Positions 44,414-52,129 of a DNA stretch of 64,000 nt are shown in pieces. The stretch's first letter is position 1. The number at the start of each line of letters is the position of its first letter. Below the pieces are notes generated by a model. It saw only the letters and a list, made by a program, of their open reading frames with translations, did not search any database and was not told where the DNA came from. Source of the stretch: Deltaproteobacteria bacterium. GTDB taxonomy: Bacteria; Desulfobacterota; Desulfuromonadia; Geobacterales; Geobacteraceae. Where the stretch lies: contig SBEG01000003.1 in NCBI GenBank assembly GCA_009668975.1, forward strand, positions 175,936-239,935, given 5' to 3'. The position numbers and the translations under genes are program-made.

Positions 44414-44977
44414 TTATCTCACCAGTTTTGACAGTTTCTTGAACTCGGCTGTCCCGGCCCGCTGCAAAAGTTGAAAGAGTATCGTTTCCGTGGAAGAGAT
44501 CACAGCGCCAGCAGATGCCGCCAGGGAGAGGCCAATCCGCCAGTTCCCTTTTTTTCTGCTGATAACGGCGTCGTTGACTACCTGAACAGCATAGCCGTTT
44601 TTCAGAAGATCAAGAACTGTCTGAAGCACACAAATGTGAGTTTCCATTCCGGTAACGATAACTGTTTTTCGTCCTGACTCGGCAATTTTTGCCAGAATTC
44701 CTTCATCACCACAGCAACTGAAGCTCATCTTCTCCAGGGGGGTGACAGCGGCAATTTCCTGCAATTCGGGTAGGGTAGCGCCCAGGCCGGCCGGATATTG
44801 TTCCGTTACCAGAACTGGAATGTTGAAGTCCCGTGCTGCCTCCAGAAGAATTGAAACATTACCGGTTGTGCTTGCCAGGATCTCCGGGTCCATGGCTTTG
44901 CATAGTTTTTCCTGGATATCGATTACCATCAGTAAAGCTGACTTGGCGTCAATCGTAAACCGTTCAAGATGTTTCAT
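44414..44977 (-). CDS. Isochorismatase-like cysteine hydrolase
   Basis: A 187-aa cysteine hydrolase with the Asp-Lys-Cys triad: Asp in LLMVIDIQEKL, Lys in LEKMSFSCC, Cys in GMETHICVLQTVLDL. Relatives hydrolyse isochorismate, nicotinamide or ureido groups; YcaC-like hydrolases of unknown substrate are closest in look. ATG 44977 is favoured by AAGGGG 9 nt upstream; the ATG at 44983 is too close to it. Convergent with the PilZ regulator with a weak GGTGAG/CTCACC hairpin between. Confidence 0.82.
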   Translation of the reverse strand: MKHLERFTIDAKSALLMVIDIQEKLCKAMDPEILASTTGNVSILLEAARDFNIPVLVTEQYPAGLGATLPELQEIAAVTPLEKMSFSCCGDEGILAKIAESGRKTVIVTGMETHICVLQTVLDLLKNGYAVQVVNDAVISRKKGNWRIGLSLAASAGAVISSTETILFQLLQRAGTAEFKKLSKLVR

Positions 44978-45020
44978 GGTCATTTTCCCCTTGCATCATT
45001 CAGTCAGCGTGCCGGACTGC

Positions 45021-46460
45021 TTAATCCTTCTTTACCTCAATGTCGAGTTCCTGAATTTTTTTCCTCAGGGTATTTCTGTTGATGCCGAGAATTTCCGCGG
45101 CTTTCACCTGGTTTCCGCGCGTTTTTTCAAGGACAAAGCGGATAAGAGGCCGTTCCATTTGTTCGAGTATCAGGCCGTAAAGGTCCCCGGACTCCATTTT
45201 GTCAAGGTTTCCGAGGCTTGACCTCAGCTTCATTTCCACCAGTGCCTCAAGGGAAAGTTCTTCGTTGCGAGATGAGGTGCCGATATTTGGCCTGAGTCCG
45301 GAAAAGTCCTCAACCGTCAGGAGCGGATCAGAGGAAAGGATGACGGCTCGCTTGATGGTGTTTTCCAGTTCCCGCACGTTACCGGGCCAGGAATAGGATG
45401 AAAGCAGCGAGAGAGCCTCGTGGCTGCACTGCTTGGTCGGCATTTCCATTTCCGCGCAGGCTTTTTTGAGGAAGTACTCCACGAGCAGGGGGATGTCTTC
45501 TTTTCGCTCCCGTAACGAGACGAGGTTGATCGGCACGACATTGAGGCGGTAATATAGATCTTCCCTGAAAGTTTTTTCCCGGACACTTCCCTCGAGATTC
45601 TGGTTTGTTGCGGCAACAATACGGGTATCAACAGTGATGCTCTGGTTGCCGCCGGTTCTGGTAACTTCTTTTTCCTGCAGGACACGGAGAATCTTCGCCT
45701 GAAGATCAAGGGGCATGTCGCCGATTTCATCCAGAAAAATGGTTCCACCGTTCGCCTGTTCGAATTTCCCCAATTTTCTTTCAACGGCCCCGGTAAAGGC
45801 TCCTTTTTCAAATCCGAAAAGTTCACTTTCCAGAAGTTCCTTCGGGATGGCTGCGCAGTTGATGGCGATGAAAGGTTTTCCCAGCCGTTTCGAGTTGAAG
45901 TGGATAGCTCTTGCGATCAGCTCTTTCCCTGTACCGGACTCACCCTGAATCAGTACCGTAATGTCGCTCGGCGCAACCTTGCCGATGGTTTTGTAGATTT
46001 CCCGCATGGCCTGGGAATTGCCGATAATGGTTTTCTCCAGCTGATAGCGGTCTTTTAGTTCCTCTTTCAAGAGAGAAACCTGGGAGGTCATCTCCCTAGC
46101 CTTATCGATTTTTTCGATGATGGCGTCGATAACATCCAGGTCAAAGGGTTTGGTTATGTAGTCGTAGGCACCCCGTTTCATTGCTTCCACGGCATTTTTC
46201 ATGCTTGCTTCAGCAGTCATTATCACGACAAGAAGCTCTTTTTTGATTTCTCTGATCTGATCCAGTAATTCAAGTCCGGACAGCCCAGGCATTTTTATGT
46301 CCAGGATCGCCATGTCATAGTGTGAGGACTGAATCATTCTCAGGGCCTCGTCGCCATCCTTTGCGAGATCAACGCTGAAACCTTTTCTTTTGAGGGCCTT
46401 GGAGAGGACCCAACGCATGCTTTCTTCATCATCGGCTACGAGAATTTTATTGAGTGACAT
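45021..46460 (-). CDS. NtrC-family sigma-54-dependent response regulator
   Basis: A 479-aa regulator: receiver (1-120, phospho-acceptor D54 in AILDIKMPG), AAA+ domain with Walker A GESGTGKE (173-180) and the sigma-54 contact GAFTGA (220-225), and a C-terminal Fis-type helix-turn-helix (VKAAEILGINRNTLRKKI). All elements needed to activate sigma-54 promoters are intact. The cognate kinase is presumably the PAS-type kinase encoded 311 bp upstream. The target genes are not evident. Confidence 0.93.
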   Translation of the reverse strand: MSLNKILVADDEESMRWVLSKALKRKGFSVDLAKDGDEALRMIQSSHYDMAILDIKMPGLSGLELLDQIREIKKELLVVIMTAEASMKNAVEAMKRGAYDYITKPFDLDVIDAIIEKIDKAREMTSQVSLLKEELKDRYQLEKTIIGNSQAMREIYKTIGKVAPSDITVLIQGESGTGKELIARAIHFNSKRLGKPFIAINCAAIPKELLESELFGFEKGAFTGAVERKLGKFEQANGGTIFLDEIGDMPLDLQAKILRVLQEKEVTRTGGNQSITVDTRIVAATNQNLEGSVREKTFREDLYYRLNVVPINLVSLRERKEDIPLLVEYFLKKACAEMEMPTKQCSHEALSLLSSYSWPGNVRELENTIKRAVILSSDPLLTVEDFSGLRPNIGTSSRNEELSLEALVEMKLRSSLGNLDKMESGDLYGLILEQMERPLIRFVLEKTRGNQVKAAEILGINRNTLRKKIQELDIEVKKD

Positions 46461-46540
46461 ATTTGTTTCCTTCTTTATTTTCAGTTTTTGTCAGCATTGT
46501 CCGGCAAGATTTTTGCTCGCGTAGCGAAGCGACAGTTAGA

Positions 46541-46653
46541 TGGTAGCCGGGGAATTCATTCCCCGGAATTGAGGGGCAGATTTCACCTCATCACGTACGT
46601 GACGAATGACTAATGGATGTTTTACACCCGTGGGATAAATCCCACGGCTACCA
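46541..46653. repeat. Paired REP-like palindromes between kinase and regulator genes
   Basis: The 311-bp gap 46461-46771 has no gene. It contains the palindromes CCGGGGAATTCATTCCCCGG (46547-46566) and CCGTGGGATAAATCCCACGG (46628-46647), and the whole unit is enclosed by TGGTAGCCG (46541) and CGGCTACCA (ending 46653). This is the layout of composite REP/BIME-type elements. No target duplication is visible. Confidence 0.65.
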
Positions 46654-46771
46654 TCAAACGCCCCTACAGGGCTATTGCAAAGACCTAACCGGACAACACT
46701 GAGTTTCTATGACGATACGAACCGCAATCAACTCCGGAGACCAACGAGAAGTAAGCTGAATAAAAGATGCT

Positions 46772-47866
46772 TTATCGCACCAGGGGAAGCATGACGGTAA
46801 AGGCCGTTCCCCTGCCAGGTTCCGAATCTACCCTGATGATGCCGCGGTGTTCGTTGACGATTTTATGACAGATTGCCAGACCTAACCCTGTTCCTTTTGA
46901 CTTGGTAGTAAAAAACGGGGTGAAAAGATTTTCGATCATTTCTTTCGGGATGCCCGGGCCGTCATCGGTAACGTCGATCACGACCATGCGTGAAAACCGT
47001 TCCCCCTTTTTGGTCATGCTGTAGTCGGAAAGGACTCGTGTTGAAATCCGGATCTGGCCGTTATCGGTTATCGCCTCAACAGCATTTTTGATGAGATTGA
47101 GGAAGAGCTGGGTGACCAGTGCTTCATCGGCCAGAATGGGCGGGATGCTCAGATCAAAATCCTGGACAAAGGTGATATTTTTTGTGACCGCTGCCCTTTT
47201 CTGGAGAGTGATGATGTCTCCGATCGACTCATGTATGTCCACGTGAGACAGTTCCAATTTACGAGGGGTCGTCAGGCTCAGAAGCTCTTCCACAATCCGG
47301 TTGACCCTGCCAACCTCCTTCAGCATGATCGAAGTGTAATCCCGCAGTTCGCTGCCGTCCGGGAGTTCCCGCTCAAGCAGCTGCGCCGCGCCCTTGATAC
47401 CACCCAGCGGGTTTTTAATTTCATGGGCAAGTCCCGCCGCAAGCGTGCCCAGGGTTGAAAGACGGTCTGCCTGGCGAACGGCATCTTCCAGTTCCCTGAT
47501 GTTGCTTATGTCGCGCAAAACGAGAACAATTCCGATGCATTCTCCATTGGCCAGCAGGAGCGGTGAAGTCGTCGCATTGACCGGGGTAACATACGGCCCT
47601 TTCTTGAGAACGACATTTTCATGGTCGGAAATGGTCATGCCGCTTTCGGATGTTTTGGCAACCATCTCCAGCAAGACGTCTTCTCCCGGGAAGAATTCGA
47701 TGAATTTGCTTCCTACCGCCAGTCGACGCGAGATACCGGTGATTTCTTCCGCGGCCGGATTGAGAAAGGTAATCTTGCTTTGCCTGTCAAGAACGATAAC
47801 TCCATCGCCGACGCTATCGATTACGTGTGCAAAATAGCCTTTCAGGCTATGTTCATTCTCAATCAT
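46772..47866 (-). CDS. PAS-domain sensor histidine kinase (NtrB-like)
   Basis: A 364-aa soluble kinase: PAS domain (~8-125, [20 protein letters not shown]), HisKA with the phospho-His in [15 protein letters not shown], and HATPase_c (~250-364, [30 protein letters not shown]). No membrane helix, so it senses an internal signal, like NtrB. It overlaps the dus stop codon by 8 nt and is followed, after a REP-like insertion, by the NtrC-type regulator gene, its likely partner. Confidence 0.9.
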   Translation of the reverse strand: MIENEHSLKGYFAHVIDSVGDGVIVLDRQSKITFLNPAAEEITGISRRLAVGSKFIEFFPGEDVLLEMVAKTSESGMTISDHENVVLKKGPYVTPVNATTSPLLLANGECIGIVLVLRDISNIRELEDAVRQADRLSTLGTLAAGLAHEIKNPLGGIKGAAQLLERELPDGSELRDYTSIMLKEVGRVNRIVEELLSLTTPRKLELSHVDIHESIGDIITLQKRAAVTKNITFVQDFDLSIPPILADEALVTQLFLNLIKNAVEAITDNGQIRISTRVLSDYSMTKKGERFSRMVVIDVTDDGPGIPKEMIENLFTPFFTTKSKGTGLGLAICHKIVNEHRGIIRVDSEPGRGTAFTVMLPLVR

Positions 47867-48836
47867 TCTCCACCAAGGTAAAAAATTCAGTAATCTTCTG
47901 CAGCAGTTGCTGTTTCTCCCCGATGGTGTTCACCTGTGAACGAAAACGGGCTGCGCCGGCAAGTCCCTTAACGTACCATGAGAGGTGCTTCCTCATCTCT
48001 GCGACGGCAGTGTACTCACCATAAAGCTCACAAAGTTGTTCCAAATGGGAAACTGCCGTGACATGCCGTTCTTCTTTGCCGGGTGCAGAGGGCGTCTTTC
48101 CGCCGATTCTCTGCAACGCTTCCCTGAAAATCCAGGGATTGCCCATGGCTCCCCGGGCGATCATCACTCCATCGCAGCCTGTTTGGGAAAACATGTCCAT
48201 AACGTCTTGACTGGAAAAGATGTCGCCACTGCCGATAACCGGCAGTGTGACGGCGTTCTTCAGTTCTTTGATCTTTTCCCACTCAGCGTGGTCCGAGAAC
48301 ATCTGCGCACGGGTACGAGGATGCAAGGTAATGGCATCGCAGCCTTCTTGTTCGGCAATGCGGCCGATTTCCAGAAACGACTGTTCCGTGGAGTTCCAGC
48401 CGGTGCGGATTTTGATCGTTAAAGGACGGCTTGTGGCCTTTCGTACCGAGCGAATAATTTCGGCAACCTTGAGGGGGGTCCTGAGCAGCGAACTGCCGGC
48501 TCCCCCCGAAACCACTTTTTTCACCGGGCAGCCCATATTGATATCGATGAGATCACAATCCTGCTCAACCATGCGTGCCGCATCGGCAAGAGAAGCGGGA
48601 TCTCCGCCAAAAAGCTGGATGCCGAGAGGTCTGTCACGTGAAGAACTTCGCAAGAGGACAAGGGTGTTTTTCCCATTACGCTTCAGTCCTTCGGCGCTGA
48701 TCATTTCAGTGAAGCAGAGTGGGGCTCCCTGTTCCCTTGCCAGGAGCCGGAACGGTAAATCACTAATCCCTGCCATGGGCGCGAGGATAAGGGGAGGGGA
48801 TATCTGAAGGGAGCCGATGGTAAGGGCGGTACGCAT
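47859..48836 (-). CDS. dusB: tRNA-dihydrouridine synthase (DusB/NifR3-like)
   Basis: A 325-aa FMN enzyme reducing uridines in the tRNA D-loop. LILAPMAGISDLPFR, the catalytic Cys in INMGCPVKKVV, IKIRTGWN, HPRTRAQMF and VIGSGDIFS are family motifs. It comes first in a dus-kinase(-regulator) transcript, as in the dusB-fis and nifR3-ntrBC arrangements. A promoter (48881-48908) and a palindrome lie directly upstream. Confidence 0.93.
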   Translation of the reverse strand: MRTALTIGSLQISPPLILAPMAGISDLPFRLLAREQGAPLCFTEMISAEGLKRNGKNTLVLLRSSSRDRPLGIQLFGGDPASLADAARMVEQDCDLIDINMGCPVKKVVSGGAGSSLLRTPLKVAEIIRSVRKATSRPLTIKIRTGWNSTEQSFLEIGRIAEQEGCDAITLHPRTRAQMFSDHAEWEKIKELKNAVTLPVIGSGDIFSSQDVMDMFSQTGCDGVMIARGAMGNPWIFREALQRIGGKTPSAPGKEERHVTAVSHLEQLCELYGEYTAVAEMRKHLSWYVKGLAGAARFRSQVNTIGEKQQLLQKITEFFTLVEND

Positions 48837-48864
48837 TACTTTTTCTCACAGAACAGGATTTTTG

Positions 48865-48881
48865 TGCCTAAATTTTAGGCA
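48865..48881 (-). promoter_or_regulatory. Palindrome TGCCTAAA-T-TTTAGGCA at the dus promoter (candidate operator)
   Basis: A perfect 8-bp inverted repeat with one central base, which lies at the predicted transcription start of dus and touches its -10 box. The outer TGCCT-N7-AGGCA equals the palindrome upstream of rtcB (22941-22957). Confidence 0.5.
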
Positions 48882-48908
48882 TGATAGCACAGGGTAGGAA
48901 AAAGGCAA
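48881..48908 (-). promoter_or_regulatory. Candidate promoter of the dus-kinase operon
   Basis: On the minus strand TTGCCT (48903-48908) and TATCAT (48881-48886) are spaced by 16 bp. The start would fall inside the palindrome at 48865-48881, 30-40 bp before the dus ATG. Confidence 0.5.
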
Positions 48909-49079
48909 GAGTTTTATTGAGAGCCCAGGAAGGTTTTCACGTTCACACGCGAAGAGGTTTTCGGTGTTTTTTAAAAGTTGTTCCAAATGGTTACGGGGGA
49001 ATTGCAGCAGTGTCTGTAGAGTTATTTGGAGGGGAAATAGCTGTCTGGAATGAGAAAATGGTGGCTTTCCGGACGCCTG

Positions 49080-49108
49080 TTGCAAAAATTAGCTTTTTCA
49101 ACTATTAT
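49080..49108 (+). promoter_or_regulatory. Sigma-70-type promoter of fabI with a structured leader
   Basis: TTGCAA (49080-49085) and TATTAT (49103-49108) are 17 bp apart. The ~135-nt leader holds three small hairpins (CCCG/CGGG near 49144, CTGCG/CGCAG near 49171, ACCGC/GCGGT near 49198). The rest of the 413-bp dus-fabI gap holds no gene that I can support. Confidence 0.65.
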
Positions 49109-49249
49109 TCCGGAACGAATGGAGCAGTATGTATTTCCGACTTCCCGGATAGTTCGGGATGGTATGAATACTGCGAGTGCTCACGCAGTAATAATCACCG
49201 CACTGCGGTGGTAAGATTTTTAATTCGGTCTGTTTTACGGAGGATTGTG

Positions 49250-50020
49250 ATGGGTCTGCTTGAGGGGAAGAAAGCGGTAATTTTTGGTGTTGCAAATGAA
49301 AAAAGTATTGCCTGGGCTATTGCTCAGGCATTTAAGGAAGAAGGGGCGGAACTTGCCCTGACATATGCCAACGACGCCATCGCCAAGAGGGTTTTTCCCT
49401 TGGCGGAAAGCATTGGTGTCAGCCAGGTGCTGCCGTGCGATGTGACGAGTGATGAAGACATTCAAAAGGTATTTTTCGAAATAGGCAAGAAGTGGGACGG
49501 AATTGATATTCTGGTTCATTCCCTTGCCTTTGCCAACCGGGACGAACTGAAAGGTTCTTTCCTCAATACCAGCAGGGCCGGATTTGCCCTTGCCATGGAT
49601 ATCAGCGCCTACTCTTTGATTGCCCTTGCCCGGGAAGCCTACCCGCTGATGAAGGTAAAGGGTGGAAGTGTCCTTGCCATGACCTACTATGCCGCGGAAA
49701 AAGTTTTCCCGAACTATAATGTCATGGGAGTTGCAAAATCCGCCCTGGAGGCAAATGTCCGCTATCTTGCCGAGGCAGTCGGTGTTGACGGTATCCGGGT
49801 CAACGCTATTTCCGCCGGTCCGGTGAAAACTCTTGCTGCGTCGGGTGTTGGCGGCTTTCATCAAATTGCCGCACATATCGAGGCTCGAGCTCCCATGCGC
49901 AGCAATATTGAACAGCGTGATGTTGCAAATGCCGCATTATTCCTTGCCAGTGACCTTTCCCGGCGGGTGACGGGCGGCGTCCATTTCGTGGATAGTGGTT
50001 ATAATATCATGGGCATGTGA
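49250..50020 (+). CDS. fabI: Enoyl-[acyl-carrier-protein] reductase (NADH), FabI
   Basis: A 256-aa short-chain dehydrogenase completing each fatty acid elongation cycle. The Y-x6-K catalytic pair is Y156/K163 ([13 protein letters not shown]), with the same numbering as E. coli Fab[11 protein letters not shown] binds the cofactor. Residue 93 is Ala, as in several triclosan-sensitive FabI proteins, so no resistance should be inferred. The start at 49250 follows ACGGAGG; the frame upstream to 48881 is open by chance. A miniature element starts at its TGA stop, and a terminator follows. Confidence 0.95.
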   Translation: MGLLEGKKAVIFGVANEKSIAWAIAQAFKEEGAELALTYANDAIAKRVFPLAESIGVSQVLPCDVTSDEDIQKVFFEIGKKWDGIDILVHSLAFANRDELKGSFLNTSRAGFALAMDISAYSLIALAREAYPLMKVKGGSVLAMTYYAAEKVFPNYNVMGVAKSALEANVRYLAEAVGVDGIRVNAISAGPVKTLAASGVGGFHQIAAHIEARAPMRSNIEQRDVANAALFLASDLSRRVTGGVHFVDSGYNIMGM

Positions 50021-50147
50021 TTCCACTTTCATATCAAGGCCCTCTCTGTGTTGGCTCGTCTTCGGCTGCTTTTTCAACGTACACTGCGGTACGCCTCGCC
50101 GCCTCAATCCCTGCCACCTTGAGATCATCCTTGATCTGGAATTGGTA
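50021..50147 (+). mobile_element. Stop-codon-flanked miniature element, copy 3 (127 bp)
   Basis: Same family and orientation as copy 2; four extra bases (a TTTT stretch near 50071) explain the greater length. Left end TTCCACTTTCATATCAAGG, right end complementary to TACCAATTCCAGATCAAGG. The fabI stop TGA (50018-50020) is repeated directly after the element (50148-50150). The central hairpin CGTAC/GTACG is kept. It lies between fabI and its terminator, so it is part of the fabI 3' UTR. Confidence 0.78.
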
Positions 50148-50184
50148 TGAGGAATTATTCTTCTTGTGTGACGGAAGCTGAATC

Positions 50185-50232
50185 GGTTCCGGAAAGGCTT
50201 GGCTGCATTCCTTTCCGGGACCTTTTCTCTTC
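50185..50232 (+). terminator. Intrinsic terminator of fabI
   Basis: GGTTCCGGAAAGG (50185-50197) pairs with CCTTTCCGGGACC (50210-50222), 12 of 13 positions plus a wobble, followed by TTTTCTCTT. It lies beyond the miniature element and just before hflX. Confidence 0.8.
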
Positions 50233-50264
50233 TGAGCGGGAGTTATTTCCACCTCAGCATTTTC

Positions 50265-51968
50265 TTGGGCACCAGTCGCCATAGACTGGGAAAGGACCTC
50301 ACAATCCGACAACTCTTTGGCAATCTTGCCGGACTGAAACCAAGTCATCTGAGTGCTCTCGAGAGGCTCTATCGCCGCCGGGTTCCTCCTGCTGATCTGG
50401 TCACCCCAGAACTCGCCATGCGCATGGCGGAGCTTTCAGAAGAAACGGGACGCCAGATCGGCGTGCTGATCAATCGGATCGGCCTGGTCGAATATGTGCT
50501 GGTTGGCGATGAACGCCAGTTGTATATCCCGGAGTTGACTGACTATCCGCTGGGGAAGAAGCGCCTGCGTGGCTTGAGGCTCTGCCATACCCACCTGAAA
50601 GGCGAAGCTCTCAGCGAAGACGACCTGACCGATCTGGCGCTGCTTCGGCTTGATCTCATTGCGGCCCTGCTCCTGACTCCCGGCAAGAAGTCGCTTTCCA
50701 TACAGACTGCCAACCTCACCGCGGATCCTCGCAGCACAACTCCCTGTCATATAGATGTGCCCTGCCCGCTTGAACGTTTTCAGCGGGATATGCTCGAATT
50801 CATTTCCTCATTGGAGAGCTCCTTGGAAAAGTCCATGCCGGTCGCCTTCGAGGTCCACGGCGGGGGGGAGAGAGCGATCCTGATTTCGGTTACCCGGTCT
50901 TCCGGTCCTGAGGTCCAGGACTCCATGGAGGAACTGCGGGAGTTGGCCCGGACTGCCGGGGTCGAGGTCATTGATACTCTGGTACAGCACCGGCGTGATC
51001 TGAATCCACGCTATCTGATGGGAGAAGGGAAGATTCGCGAGGTTATCATCAGGGCCTTGCAGCTTGGCGCGAGTCTGTTGATTTTTGACCAGGAACTTTC
51101 ACCTGCCCAGGTACGTTCCATTTCGGAGATTACTGAATTGAAGGTCATCGACCGGAGTCAGCTTATCCTGGACATCTTTTCCCGCCGGGCAGTCAGCCTC
51201 GATGGGAAGGTTCAGGTGGAGCTGGCCCAGCTGAAATATATCCTGCCGCGACTGACGGGTCGCGGGGTGCAGATGTCGCGGCTCATGGGCGGGATCGGCG
51301 GTCGAGGCCCTGGGGAAACGAAACTTGAAATAGACCGGAGACGGGTCAGGGACCGGATCGCCAAACTGGAGAGAGAGCTGAAGGAATTGTCCCGCGGGCG
51401 CGATCAGCGCCGCAGGAAGCGGGTTAAAGCCGGGGTCCCGATTGTTTCCATAGTCGGCTATACGAATGCCGGAAAGTCAACGCTGCTCAATACTCTCACC
51501 AAAAGTGCCGTATTTACGGAAGACCTGCTTTTTGCTACTCTGGATACAGCAACTCGCCGGCTTCGTTTTCCCCGTGAGCGCGAAATAATCATAACTGATA
51601 CGGTCGGGTTCATCCGTTCCCTGCCGAAGTCGCTGATGGGCGCCTTTAAGGCGACACTTGAGGAGTTGCGGGATGCTGATCTGTTCCTGCACCTTGTGGA
51701 TTGCTCAAACCCGCGCTTTGAAGAACAAATCCGCCAGGTTGAAGAAATTCTCGATGAACTGCAGCTTTCGGAGAAGCCCAGGCTGCTGGTGTTCAACAAA
51801 AGCGACCTTCTGCCGGCCCTGAAATCAGAGGATATTCTCGCTTTCATGAAAGCGCGGCAGGCGGCGAAACGCTACGGTGCTATTACTCTTTCCGCCAAAA
51901 ATACCGAGTCCATTACGCCTCTGCTCGAAGAACTTGAGAAGAGATTCTGGCCGCGGGAAGGTGACTGA
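50265..51968 (+). CDS. hflX: GTPase HflX (ribosome-associated), start uncertain
   Basis: A GTPase that splits stalled or hibernating 70S ribosomes. The HflX N-terminal domain, the glycine-rich linker (MSRLMGGIGGRGPGETKLE) and the G domain (GYTNAGKSTLLNTL, DTVGFIRSLP, VFNKSDLL, SAKN) are complete. A ~90-residue extension precedes the common HflX core. The start is unclear: relatives begin near GNLAGLKP, but no ATG or GTG exists there. TTG 50265 is the first conventional choice past the fabI terminator; AAAGGA (50291-50296) sits 7 nt before an in-frame ATC at 50304, a possible non-canonical start. The TTG at 50199 lies inside the terminator. Confidence 0.9.
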   Translation: MGTSRHRLGKDLTIRQLFGNLAGLKPSHLSALERLYRRRVPPADLVTPELAMRMAELSEETGRQIGVLINRIGLVEYVLVGDERQLYIPELTDYPLGKKRLRGLRLCHTHLKGEALSEDDLTDLALLRLDLIAALLLTPGKKSLSIQTANLTADPRSTTPCHIDVPCPLERFQRDMLEFISSLESSLEKSMPVAFEVHGGGERAILISVTRSSGPEVQDSMEELRELARTAGVEVIDTLVQHRRDLNPRYLMGEGKIREVIIRALQLGASLLIFDQELSPAQVRSISEITELKVIDRSQLILDIFSRRAVSLDGKVQVELAQLKYILPRLTGRGVQMSRLMGGIGGRGPGETKLEIDRRRVRDRIAKLERELKELSRGRDQRRRKRVKAGVPIVSIVGYTNAGKSTLLNTLTKSAVFTEDLLFATLDTATRRLRFPREREIIITDTVGFIRSLPKSLMGAFKATLEELRDADLFLHLVDCSNPRFEEQIRQVEEILDELQLSEKPRLLVFNKSDLLPALKSEDILAFMKARQAAKRYGAITLSAKNTESITPLLEELEKRFWPREGD

Positions 51969-52129
51969 CCCCTTGTTCTGCTCCTGTAAATGACGGGTAA
52001 GCGGCATGGTCGGCCGCCATGAAGATCAGCCCTTTACCGTTGACAGTCAAATGATTCTTATCTATACTTTCGCACCTGAAAACGCCTCCCCTCACTACTT
52101 GCAAAGAGTTTGCGAGGAAGGAAAAACCT

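Noticed and set aside
48881..49249. In-frame 123-codon N-terminal extension of fabI
   Set aside because: FabI motifs begin at 49250 with a strong Shine-Dalgarno; the extension contains the promoter, and its sequence is not protein-like.
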